Notes under the pieces: generated by a model | Database searches by the model: none | What the model was told of the DNA's origin: nothing | The model's input: the letters and a program-made list of their open reading frames with translations, nothing else | Part shown: positions 1 through 7,457 of the stretch, in pieces | Position numbering within the stretch: the stretch's first letter is position 1 | Layout: each line of letters opens with the position of its first letter | NCBI GenBank assembly: GCA_021851715.1 | Contig: JAJZCR010000039.1 | Location: forward strand, 1 to 33,261 | Length of the DNA: 33,261 nt | Source of the DNA: Planctomycetota bacterium | Lineage (GTDB): Bacteria; Planctomycetota; Phycisphaerae; WQYP01 | Direction: 5' to 3' | Program-made: the position numbers and the translations under genes

Positions 1-304
1 TATCTGCCAGTAGCCGAAAATCTTGGGCGTAAACGTCAATGTCGCCCCCAGATACGCGGCAGAGTTTATCCCGACGCATCGGGAGGCTGATGGAATCAGT
101 ATAGCTGTTCGCCGGCGGCGAGCCAAACTGGTCGGCCTTTGCTGCTTTATATTGCACGCTCGAAACCGACCAATCATAGCTGGCTGAAAGCTGGCCTTCC
201 GGCGTACCCGACGGCGGCGTGTAATGGGCACTGAGGCGGGCCGTGGCGGAGCGGGCGGGATTATCCGCTGGCTCCGCTCCTCTGCGGAGACAGGGCATCT
301 TCAT
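1..304 (-). CDS. Partial secreted or envelope protein, possibly frameshifted; runs off the left edge
   Basis: An open frame starts at an ATG (304-302) that overlaps the TGA of the upstream 560-aa gene as ATGA, suggesting translational coupling. The peptide is rich in Ser, Ala, Tyr and Thr (for example YTPPSGTPEGQLSASYDW), as in beta-sandwich extracellular domains, but I do not recognise a family. Up to about position 85 the reading is natural and GC-rich at third codon positions. Beyond that the same frame stays open but loses third-position GC bias, while another frame reads AAYLGATLTFTPKIFGYWQ with high third-position GC. A one-base indel near 69-84, where there is a perfect 6-bp hairpin (TCCCGA CGCA TCGGGA), would join the two. 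Either a sequencing error or a real frameshift could explain it. The 3' end is outside the window. Confidence 0.5.
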   Translation of the reverse strand, partial: MKMPCLRRGAEPADNPARSATARLSAHYTPPSGTPEGQLSASYDWSVSSVQYKAAKADQFGSPPANSYTDSISLPMRRDKLCRVSGGDIDVYAQDFRLLAD

Positions 305-1983
305 TTATTATTCTTGACGGCCTTCGTCGCGCCGGCCGGGCGCGCGTACCACGCGTCGGCGCGGCGCAACTCGGCCGTGGAAACGCGGTCCAGTTGGGTG
401 ATGGTTTTTATCTTTCCGTTGTTAATCTGCACGGTCAGCCCCCCAAATATTTTCGCCAGCCGCCGGTCAAATTCGCCTTCCCTGGCGAGTTGTTGCCGGG
501 TGAGGCGAAACCCAGCCGCCCCGCTGTACAGCCATTTGCCGTGAACCCGGCGTAGGAGAAGCGTGAGACCGGCAACCCATTTGGTCCGCGCCCGATTGAG
601 GCCCCAAACGGCTACCGAGGCCTGGTCGCCGTTAATTCTCAGGCTTTTCAGGTCAAGACGCGTGAGAATCCTGTCGAGCGAACCAACCGACGGATATACT
701 TTTTCAAGACGCGGTGCCGGGTCGAACGCCAAATGCTGCCGCACGGCCCGGCAGAACAGGTCGATCTGCCCAGCCAGTGGAATCTCGGCCAGAATAAGTT
801 TGGCCGCGGGCGTTCGGTCCACAAGAGCGCGGGCCTTCGTCACATTGGCCGTGCTTACCGCGTCCGCCAGGGCCGAAAGCGTGGCAACCGGCCCGGTCGC
901 GGGAAGAATTGCCCGGGCGGGGGGCCGGGGCACAGGCGAGATTTTGACAGCCTTTGGCACCGCACCGCCTCCCGGCACGCTCCAAGCCAACTTGCCGCCG
1001 GGGCCGATCGTCAGGGTCAAGCGGTTTGAACGTAAATAGACCGGTGCCCCAGCCTGTGGACCCTTTCCAGCCGTCCGCGCCGCCACCGCACAGCACAACT
1101 GAATCCGGAACGTACCGGACCGCGGAAGCCTGAAATATTTTGCTATATCAAACGTGAACCGAGTGTCGCCACCCGGGGTGACGCGGCGCATCGGTGCCAG
1201 GGGCATGCCGTGCGCCGCTGCGGTTCGCCTGGGCGGCGGCCCGGATATCGCTGCTACCGTGAGCTGCCACGCGGAAAAGTGAGCCGAGACACGGAGTGTC
1301 CTGGTGCCGCGATTGGCAACCGTGGCAACCACGCACTCGCCAGTTCGGGCCGGTGAGAGTCGAAGGCTGGCCATGTGAAAAGTCTTGGTGAACCTGCCGT
1401 AATATTGTGGGAGAATGCCCGCCGCCGGTTTGCTAATGGCCGCTCCCTCGGCTGAATCAGGGGTCAGCGCCGGGCTCGCGGCTACAGCACGCCCGGCCGT
1501 CAGCACGACGCGGTATTTCCCCGGCAACGTAAGATCCACGTATCTAGCCAGGTTAAACGGCCTCCGATACCGTGTGCTTTCCCCCGGCCGGACCAGCGGA
1601 CTGATAATTCGCCCCTGCCAACTCGGTAATGATGACCCGAAGCGCGTCCCTGGTGCCTCCACACCTGTGACCAAATGCCAAGCGCTAACCACGAATAAAA
1701 CCCCCGGAGGGAGGTTTTGGAAAAAGGTAAACGAACGCTGCCCATGGTTGACAAACAATGGCTGGACGGCCAACGGCGACCCTGATCGCATCGCGATTTT
1801 CCTTGGCTTAACCGCCAGTTTCACGTGCCGTGCGGTAGACGGATTGGTGCAGTTTTTCGGGACCGGCGCAGGAGGCACCATAGATGCCGAATATGCTCTC
1901 GGGGCACAGTGAACGGATATTGCCGCCACGCCCAAAATTACACCGATGGCCGGAACGCACACAGTTGACCTAATTTTCGCCAT
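301..1983 (-). CDS. Secreted protein with two Ig-like repeats, function unknown
   Basis: This is a 560-aa protein with an N-terminal signal peptide (MAKIRS followed by a hydrophobic stretch to about residue 27). The start ATG at 1983 has an AGGAGA ribosome binding site about 7 nt upstream. Two segments share a pattern: residues about 55-165 (ending LPGKYRVVL) and about 205-325 (ending PRSGTFRIQL). Each has a VxPGxxTR turn followed by a hydrophobic strand, suggesting two tandem beta-sandwich repeats. A proline-rich linker near residues 345-360 leads to a C-terminal domain of about 190 residues (ALADAVSTANVTKARALV..., then VHGKWLYSGAAGF) that resembles small NTF2-like or import-type lipoprotein domains, but this is only a visual impression. 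It is followed by an overlapping ATGA start of the next gene, so the two are probably co-expressed. It probably acts outside the cytoplasm. No catalytic motif is seen. Confidence 0.8.
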   Translation of the reverse strand: MAKIRSTVCVPAIGVILGVAAISVHCAPRAYSASMVPPAPVPKNCTNPSTARHVKLAVKPRKIAMRSGSPLAVQPLFVNHGQRSFTFFQNLPPGVLFVVSAWHLVTGVEAPGTRFGSSLPSWQGRIISPLVRPGESTRYRRPFNLARYVDLTLPGKYRVVLTAGRAVAASPALTPDSAEGAAISKPAAGILPQYYGRFTKTFHMASLRLSPARTGECVVATVANRGTRTLRVSAHFSAWQLTVAAISGPPPRRTAAAHGMPLAPMRRVTPGGDTRFTFDIAKYFRLPRSGTFRIQLCCAVAARTAGKGPQAGAPVYLRSNRLTLTIGPGGKLAWSVPGGGAVPKAVKISPVPRPPARAILPATGPVATLSALADAVSTANVTKARALVDRTPAAKLILAEIPLAGQIDLFCRAVRQHLAFDPAPRLEKVYPSVGSLDRILTRLDLKSLRINGDQASVAVWGLNRARTKWVAGLTLLLRRVHGKWLYSGAAGFRLTRQQLAREGEFDRRLAKIFGGLTVQINNGKIKTITQLDRVSTAELRRADAWYARPAGATKAVKNNK

Positions 1984-2021
1984 GGCAGATTTCTCCTAAG
2001 TTAATGACCACCACGCTAAAA

Positions 2022-2426
2022 TTAATGGGGCGGATCGGGCGGCTCAAGTACCTGGGTCCATACCGGGTACGTGTCGGTCGCCCCAACACCCGGCACATCC
2101 GCCGCACCTCGAATACCCCGCAATTCTCGTGGATCCAAGTGAACTTCATGACGGCTCCTTGGTAAAGTAAGCCGCCGCTTTTTTAAAATATCTCGTTCCA
2201 TGAGCAGTTCGGCATTCTGCCGCCGCAGTTTGCGCACCTCGATCCGGAGGGACGCTTCCGTGGTGGCGGCCGGCTGTACTTCCGGACCGAACTTCGCCAG
2301 CCATTGGCGGACGCTGGACGGGTCGATACCCAGGCTCCGAGCGGCCTTGACCACACTGTAGTCCTGCTCGTTGACGAGCTTGACCGCCGAGATTTTGAAC
2401 TCACGGGAATACTGTCTTCGCGGCAT
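2022..2426 (-). pseudogene. IS3-family transposase OrfA (helix-turn-helix subunit), remnant
   Basis: The first 80 or so residues are typical IS3 OrfA: an HTH_Tnp_1-type DNA-binding domain (YSREFKISAVKLVNEQDYSV, then ARSLGIDPSSVRQWLAKF), and a leucine-zipper coiled coil (LRIEVRKLRRQNAELLMERDILKK). At the end of the coiled coil there is an A6G run (2184 to 2178), the classic IS3 slippery site for -1 programmed frameshifting. In the -1 frame the usual tail AAAYFTKEPS follows and then a stop overlapping OrfB. The zero frame continues with a non-conserved arginine-rich tail to 2022. A GGAG motif lies 7-8 nt upstream of the ATG. With OrfB missing, the protein cannot transpose; it might still bind IS ends, but I regard it as decayed. 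Confidence 0.75.
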
Positions 2427-2470
2427 GGTAAACTCCTTTCGCCGACATTATGCCGGCTTTGGCCTGGGTC
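2022..2470 (-). mobile_element. Remnant of an IS3-family insertion sequence
   Basis: The segment holds a recognisable IS3 OrfA and the first codons of OrfB, then stops matching. OrfB begins at ATG 2149 and reads MKFTWIHENCGVFEVRRMCR, the canonical start of IS3-type integrase subunits, but after about 24 codons the sequence no longer resembles OrfB. The DDE catalytic domain is absent. The remnant ends just upstream of the ribosome binding site of the 560-aa gene. I cannot define terminal inverted repeats. A 10-bp direct repeat, TGGACCCAGG in minus-strand sense, occurs on both sides (near 2466-2475 and 2048-2057) and could mark the deletion that removed the rest of the element, but may be chance. 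Boundaries are approximate. Confidence 0.7.
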
Positions 2471-2927
2471 CACCATTCTTGGGGAAGCCCAAGCAAAGGT
2501 AAATTGTGCCCATCTCCCAACTCCCGTCCGCCGCCGCGCATGCTGAAAAATCATCTGCGCCCATCTGCGCCTCCCGGCCGCGCCGGGACGGTGAATCTCC
2601 CGTCGTCGTTTTATTCCCTTCTCCAAGTTCCTGCCGCCGCAGGCCGCCCATCATTCATCTGCGGTCATCTGCGCCAGGAGTTTATCCCGGCCGCGCCGGG
2701 ACGGTTCCGCCGTTCCCCGACCCCTTCGTGTCCTTGGTGGTTCACTCCCCCCGTCCATCTGCGGTCATCCACGCCCGGAGTTTATCCCGGCCGCGCCGGG
2801 ACGGTTCCGTCGTCCCCCGCAACCGTTCGTCAATCGGTGTAATCCCTGTAATCTGTGGATCGCCCCGTCGTTCTCCCGTCTCGCGCAGCGCCCTTATCCC
2901 CCGCCATCTGCGCCCTACACACCCATC
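2427..2927. other. Gene-free 500-bp stretch of GC-rich repeats
   Basis: No convincing gene is present. The stretch is built from repeated modules: a CATCTGCG/GTCATCTGCG phrase, a GGAGTTTATCC segment and a palindromic CCCGGCCGCGCCGGG followed by ACGGTTCC. Phrases such as TTCGTGTCCTTGGTGGTTC and GTAATCCCTGTAATCTGTGG are of the kind found as dispersed low-complexity intergenic repeats in many environmental bacteria. The long overlapping open frames here on both strands are Arg/Pro/Ser-rich and look like composition artefacts. Confidence 0.6.
2551..2812. repeat. Three tandem copies of a palindrome-containing repeat, period about 100 bp
   Basis: Three copies of a palindromic core (CCCGGCCGCGCCGGG then ACGG) start at 2573, 2686 and 2786. 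Each is preceded by one or two CATCTGCG-type phrases (from 2551, 2656 and 2756). Copies two and three are exactly 100 bp apart and share the GGAGTTTATCC segment and the following ACGGTTCCG; the first copy lacks that segment. The cores could form strong cruciforms or RNA hairpins. The arrangement has neither the short spacing nor the uniform repeats of a CRISPR array. Confidence 0.75.
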
Positions 2928-3719
2928 ATGCCCATCAGCATCAAAGAAGATTTGCTTTTGCCCAATCCGCTGGAATGGACCGCCACCGGCTATCGCATTG
3001 TACGCAAGTTCCAGATTACCGGCCTGGAAGAATACACCCCCACGCTGCGGCCCATCATGGCGGCCACCGCCACCGATTCCACCACCGGTTTTGTCATTCC
3101 CGCCGTCAATACGCCCCACCCCAACCAGCCCGGAGCCATCGTGCGGGCCGTGCGGGCGGTCTGCCTTGGCCCGGACTGTTTCGACATCTATTGCCGTTAC
3201 GAATGGGACCAATATCCTTCGGCTTATCTTAAAAGCTACAATGCCGGCCTGGTGCAGTTGCTGCGCCCCTACGATGCCAACAACAACCTGGCCACCGTCA
3301 GCTATACCCCGCAGGGCGGCCAGCCGCAAACCATGGTGGCGGAATTGAAGCGGGTGATTCTGAATGCCACGCTTTCCTTTCATTTTCTGCAAACCGCCGA
3401 TCCCGAGGCGCTCACGGTGCAATATGCCGGACTGGTCAATTCCCTGCTGTGGCGCGGCTATCCGCCGCGCACCTGGCTGTGCCTGCCCATCAACGGTTCC
3501 ACCCAGGACGGCATCTGGTATCGCAATACGTACAGCTTTGCCTACAACCCGCAGACCTGGGATGAATACGCCGTGTTCAAAAATGTGGACGGCTCGGTTC
3601 CGTCGGGAATCGCCGGCAGCATGGTCACTGATGGCTCGGCCACGGCCGGCAATGGATGGGGCCGTTTTGTCATCTACGGCCAGACCGACTTTAACACCGC
3701 CTTTCCGGATATTACGTAA
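2928..3719 (+). CDS. Conserved-looking hypothetical protein, first of a coupled pair
   Basis: This 263-aa protein has no signal peptide or membrane segment. The N-terminus (MPISIKEDLLLPNPLEWTAT) suggests a cytoplasmic or virion-type protein. It is rich in aromatic residues and beta-prone segments (ATLSFHFLQTADPEALTVQY, WLCLPINGSTQDGIWYRNTY). The ATG at 2928 lacks a good Shine-Dalgarno sequence, but upstream in-frame sequence is repeat DNA, so this start is preferred. The stop TAA is followed immediately by the ATG of the next gene, so the two are certainly co-translated. Pairs like this, without catalytic motifs, can be structural phage-derived proteins, but no hallmark phage gene is adjacent and I do not recognise the family. 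Confidence 0.75.
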   Translation: MPISIKEDLLLPNPLEWTATGYRIVRKFQITGLEEYTPTLRPIMAATATDSTTGFVIPAVNTPHPNQPGAIVRAVRAVCLGPDCFDIYCRYEWDQYPSAYLKSYNAGLVQLLRPYDANNNLATVSYTPQGGQPQTMVAELKRVILNATLSFHFLQTADPEALTVQYAGLVNSLLWRGYPPRTWLCLPINGSTQDGIWYRNTYSFAYNPQTWDEYAVFKNVDGSVPSGIAGSMVTDGSATAGNGWGRFVIYGQTDFNTAFPDIT

Positions 3720-4427
3720 ATGATGCAGCCATCCATACCTTCATGGAGCGCCCGCGAGGAACCGTTTCGCGCCATCGCCGGCCACGTCAATGACATCATC
3801 CACCAGGTCAACACCAATGCGGCCCTGCTCGGGGCAGATTCTCTGACCATGACCCGTCTGGCCGGTGGCGGCGCGGTCATCGGCACCACAGCAGCGCCCG
3901 CCGGCCCGCGCATGACGGTGGTCAAAATAACCGCCATTGAAACCGGCGGCGGTAAATACGCCGGCCACCTTATCATCGCCAACAGTTCCGCCGTTGCCGC
4001 CACCAACCTGGCCATGCCGGAAAATATGATCGACACCGGCAACAACAACGCCCTGGTGTTAAATCTGGCGGAAAATGGCCTGGGAGATGTGCATTGCCTG
4101 GCTCTGAATTCATTTCATATCGCCCTGGGCGTGGGCTACACCAACGAAACTATTCCCCGGGCCATGGCCCTGATTTATGCCGTCGGCTCGCCGGTGTTTG
4201 CCGTTACCGTCACGCAAACCGGCGGCTACAACGGCACTTCCGGCAGCCCCGCCTCATGGACTTACACCGTGAAAACCGCGGATGGCACCGTCACGCTGGG
4301 GGTGAATATTCAACTCACCAAGCCCAGGCCCAACGGATCCATGGTTCCCGGTAACGCCTTCGGACTGGCCTTCTACCAGGCCAACGGCAATTTGCAATTG
4401 TGGGATGCCGGCGAAATACCGGATTAA
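3720..4427 (+). CDS. Hypothetical beta-rich protein, second of a coupled pair
   Basis: This 235-aa protein starts at an ATG directly abutting the stop codon of the preceding gene (TAAATG), with a second ATG at 3723. The first 35 residues are helical (EEPFRAIAGHVNDIIHQVN), followed by Gly/Thr/Ala-rich beta sequence with alternating strands and turns (ATNLAMPENMIDTGNNNALV, TVTQTGGYNGTSGSPASWTY). There is no signal peptide, membrane helix or visible active site. The pattern of a short helix followed by a repetitive beta domain is common in phage fibre or tail-associated proteins, but this is only a resemblance. It probably forms one functional unit with the upstream gene. It converges on the AsmA-like gene 46 bp downstream. 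Confidence 0.75.
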   Translation: MMQPSIPSWSAREEPFRAIAGHVNDIIHQVNTNAALLGADSLTMTRLAGGGAVIGTTAAPAGPRMTVVKITAIETGGGKYAGHLIIANSSAVAATNLAMPENMIDTGNNNALVLNLAENGLGDVHCLALNSFHIALGVGYTNETIPRAMALIYAVGSPVFAVTVTQTGGYNGTSGSPASWTYTVKTADGTVTLGVNIQLTKPRPNGSMVPGNAFGLAFYQANGNLQLWDAGEIPD

Positions 4428-4473
4428 ACCGTCCGCCCGTTGCGGCACCGGCCATGCCGCCGCCCGGGGGTAT

Positions 4474-5274
4474 TTATTTCTTGCCTGTGCCGCTGTGGAA
4501 CAGCTTGTTGAGCGATGAATTCAAACCGCCCACCAGATTGCCGGTGTCTTTCTGTAACAGCGATCCGGTTCCCTGCAGCAGATTCTCAACCTCACCCAGG
4601 GATTGATGCACCACCTGCGGCATTTTGCTGCTGCGCATGGCCTGGCCCACCACCTGCACCAGTATCTGCCGGACCAGATCGGCAATGCGCAACGGTCGGC
4701 CATGGGGATTGGTCGGCTGATTAATTTCAATCTGCTTGAGCGGAATGGTAATCGACGGTGCCACCCCGGGCAAATCGGTAACGGCTACGTGCACGGTAAC
4801 ATTGGTGAGCACCACTTGATTGATCTGCAACTGTTTGCCGCTGGACGGGGCCGGACTGCCGGTCCCCGCCGCCGGTTGCTCATGCTGGTGAATATAAGCC
4901 AGGACCTTCTGGACGTTACTGCTGATGCCATGCTGGTCGATATTCACCAGCAATCCGTCAATGCGGATGGTTTTCACCTGCACCGTATGGCCCAGCAGGG
5001 AATGAACGCTCACCGTGATATGGCAAGAATTCATCTGCAACAGCCGGCCTTTGCTGTAGCCGGCGGGATTGTCAATGGTCAGACCAGTGAGCCCGAGCTT
5101 GCCGGCAAAAAGGCTCAGGGAAGCATCCGCGAGGCTCGCTTTACAACCCAGCGCTTGGGTCGCCTGCGATTGCACGGTCTGGCGGATCAGGCCGTCGATT
5201 GAAAACAGTCCCACCACGACCACAATAATGATCAGCAAAGCCACAAAGACCAGAATTTTATGCACAAGTTTCAT
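4474..5274 (-). CDS. AsmA-like membrane-anchored protein
   Basis: I place the start at ATG 5274, with GGAG about 8 nt upstream, giving 266 aa; a longer frame to 5367 adds 31 residues without hydrophobic N-terminal logic. Residues about 5-25 form a strong transmembrane anchor (HKILVFVALLIIIVVVVGLF). The following sequence (LGCKASLADASLSLFAGKLG, then LTGLTIDNPAGYSKG) is the pattern of AsmA/DUF748-type proteins, in which a periplasmic beta-rich repeat follows the anchor. Such proteins act in the envelope, probably in lipid transport or outer-membrane homeostasis. The C-terminus is helical, with Gln/Ser/Leu repeats (SLLQKDTGNLVGGLNSSLNK). It stands alone, between a convergent and a divergent neighbour. 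Confidence 0.75.
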   Translation of the reverse strand: MKLVHKILVFVALLIIIVVVVGLFSIDGLIRQTVQSQATQALGCKASLADASLSLFAGKLGLTGLTIDNPAGYSKGRLLQMNSCHITVSVHSLLGHTVQVKTIRIDGLLVNIDQHGISSNVQKVLAYIHQHEQPAAGTGSPAPSSGKQLQINQVVLTNVTVHVAVTDLPGVAPSITIPLKQIEINQPTNPHGRPLRIADLVRQILVQVVGQAMRSSKMPQVVHQSLGEVENLLQGTGSLLQKDTGNLVGGLNSSLNKLFHSGTGKK

Positions 5275-5337
5275 GGGCGTACTCCGGTAAAGGGTGCCGC
5301 ATCGACCGCAAGGGTCGCAACTTAAAACATTCAACAA

Positions 5338-5367
5338 ACTATAACCGAAAATCGATACCGCCAGCAA
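5338..5367 (-). promoter_or_regulatory. Putative sigma-70 promoter of the AsmA-like gene
   Basis: On the minus strand a TTGCTG box (5367-5362) and a TATAGT box (5343-5338) are separated by 18 bp. Transcription would start near 5330 and leave a leader of about 55 nt before ATG 5274. Both boxes are reasonable but not perfect matches, and consensus boxes are not well established for planctomycetes. Confidence 0.35.
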
Positions 5368-5491
5368 TCACCCAGCCGGCCTGAGCAGTTGACCCCAATG
5401 GGGTGCTTTGGTACGTTGAAGGCTGCATGATTGAAAAACGGCCGAACAATCGCGTGGTTTGCCTCCACGGATAGCACGTTGGAGTTTTGTG

Positions 5492-7450
5492 ATGAAAAGA
5501 CTTTTGTTGTTGGCAAGCGTATGTTGCGGCCTGATGATGGCGGGCGGCGCACCCGTACGGGCGCAGCTATCGGCGGCGGTACAACTGGCCCGGGAAGCAG
5601 CCCAGCAGGCCGCCGCGGCCGGCGGAACCCGCACGCCCGCCGCACCCGCTTCTTCCACCACCCAACCGGCCAAAAAAATCAGCTTTCATCGCTGGGCCTT
5701 GCAGCGAACCAGCGGCATTCTGAACCAGCTACAAAAAAATGGTGATTTCGCCACCGCCCAAACCGCCCTGAATCATCTGTGTGATGAAACTATTGCCTAT
5801 GCCCGTCCCTCCGATATAGCGGCGCTTCGCGAGGTGGATTTTTCCCGATTGCTGGTGACCCAGTTGGCCACCGTGCCCAACGCCGAAACACGCATGGCAC
5901 TGCTGGCCTACCTGCGTAAAAATCAGGGCCTGGCGAAAACCCTGGTTTTTCTGGTCAAGTCTCAGAAATCTGCCATGCCCGCCATTTATGCCATGCTCAA
6001 TCATCTGCGGCACAAGGTGGGCCGGCAGGCGGTGGAATATCCCAACCTGACCGCCGCAATCTGTTCGGTACTTTACACGCCGTTGACCTTGCGGATCAAC
6101 GAAAACCAGGGCCATTCCCCGGATCCGGTGGCTTTGTTTAAGTATTACGTGCGCTATCAAGATCACATGTTTTTTGGCATCCAGCGGGTGCCGGCGGAAT
6201 TGCTGATTTACGTGGTAGATGGCGGGTCGAGCATTCCCGATATGCGCTGGGCCCTGGCCCATTACCACAGCGATTCAAATGTAGGACAGTTGTTTTTCAG
6301 CATCCGCTACGATTTCGGCTTCCTGCACGGAAAAAAACTGCGGATCGACACCGCCGGCTTTACCCTGCCCAATATCAAACGCTACGGCGGTGTATGCGCG
6401 GATCAGGCTTATTTTGCCAGCGAAGTGGCCAAGGCCATCGGCATACCGTCCGCGTACGACACGGCCATGGGCAATGACGCCGGCCATGCATGGGTGGGCT
6501 TTCTCCAGTCGTCCGGCGGCCAGGGCTGGTGGAACTTTCTCAGCGGCCGCTACCAGGAATACCGCGGCATCCAGGGCCACGTGATGAACCCGCAAACGCG
6601 GCAGCAGGAACCGGACACCTTTATTTCGCTAAGTGCCCAGCTTATTCACACCACAGCCCAGCAGCGCTGGAACGCCGAAGCGCTCACGGATGCCGCCGGC
6701 CGGTTGATGATGCTGCAGACGCATCATCATGCTTTTGCCCCCCCGCGGCCACCGCTGAACGTGACGGAAGTGCGGCTATTGCCCAGGCCCCGGACCGTGG
6801 TGGAAACGCTGACCCTGCTGCGGCGGGCAGTGCATCAATGCAATGGTTATGCGCCGGAGTGGTTCATGATCAGCCAATTGGCTGGCCAGGGTCAGATGAC
6901 GTACCAGGAAAAGGCCAACTGGGCATCGGCGCTGATTCGCGTATGCCAGGGCCGGTACCCCGATTTTATCATGGCGGTGCTTACGCCCATGATTTTAACA
7001 GTCAAAAATGTGAACCAGCAAAATCGCCTGTGGAACCGGGAATTTATGCTCTTTGAACATACCCGTTTTGACCTCGCCGGCGAGGTACGCATGTACCAGG
7101 CGGCCATGTGGAAGAAAGCCGGTCATCTGAACCGGGCGGGCGAGTGCTACATGGATGTTATCAACCGCTTCGCCAGCGCCGGCCCCTTTGTGCTGGGGGC
7201 GTTGGCCGGAGCCCAGGATATCTTGCGCCAGCAGGGACATAAAAACCGCGTGCTGAAATTGTGGGAAATGGCCTGGCTGAAAATAAAACCGCCGTCACGG
7301 GTGCTTGGCATTTTCATGAAGGAGAGCGACTGGTACCGGGTGGGCAAAATTCTGGAAAGCAAGCTGGTGGCTGCCAACCATGTCAACCTGGCCCAGAAGG
7401 TGCAAAACCAGATGCACCTGGTGATGACTGCGGGTCAGGCCGCCAATTAG
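5492..7450 (+). CDS. Secreted transglutaminase-like protein
   Basis: I start the protein at ATG 5492 (652 aa), where GGAG lies 8 nt upstream and a clean signal peptide follows (MKRLLLLASVCCGLMMAGGA, cleavage probably after VRAQ). The longer frame from 5459 has no such logic. The central region carries a transglutaminase-like core: a GGVCADQAYFAS segment with the candidate nucleophile Cys at about residue 302, and a GNDAGHAWVGF segment with the candidate His at about 332; the following GWWNFLSGRY may complete the site. The C-terminal third is helical with paired helices (NRAGECYMDVINRFASAGPF), similar to TPR-type scaffolds. The family includes cysteine proteases and cross-linking enzymes; the substrate is unknown. 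The oxidoreductase gene follows after 7 bp, so the two probably form an operon. Confidence 0.8.
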   Translation: MKRLLLLASVCCGLMMAGGAPVRAQLSAAVQLAREAAQQAAAAGGTRTPAAPASSTTQPAKKISFHRWALQRTSGILNQLQKNGDFATAQTALNHLCDETIAYARPSDIAALREVDFSRLLVTQLATVPNAETRMALLAYLRKNQGLAKTLVFLVKSQKSAMPAIYAMLNHLRHKVGRQAVEYPNLTAAICSVLYTPLTLRINENQGHSPDPVALFKYYVRYQDHMFFGIQRVPAELLIYVVDGGSSIPDMRWALAHYHSDSNVGQLFFSIRYDFGFLHGKKLRIDTAGFTLPNIKRYGGVCADQAYFASEVAKAIGIPSAYDTAMGNDAGHAWVGFLQSSGGQGWWNFLSGRYQEYRGIQGHVMNPQTRQQEPDTFISLSAQLIHTTAQQRWNAEALTDAAGRLMMLQTHHHAFAPPRPPLNVTEVRLLPRPRTVVETLTLLRRAVHQCNGYAPEWFMISQLAGQGQMTYQEKANWASALIRVCQGRYPDFIMAVLTPMILTVKNVNQQNRLWNREFMLFEHTRFDLAGEVRMYQAAMWKKAGHLNRAGECYMDVINRFASAGPFVLGALAGAQDILRQQGHKNRVLKLWEMAWLKIKPPSRVLGIFMKESDWYRVGKILESKLVAANHVNLAQKVQNQMHLVMTAGQAAN

Positions 7451-7457
7451 CAGTTGT

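Noticed and set aside
2551..2812. CRISPR array
   Set aside because: Only three degenerate copies, 100-113 bp apart, with palindromic GC cores and no uniform spacers; no cas genes in the window.
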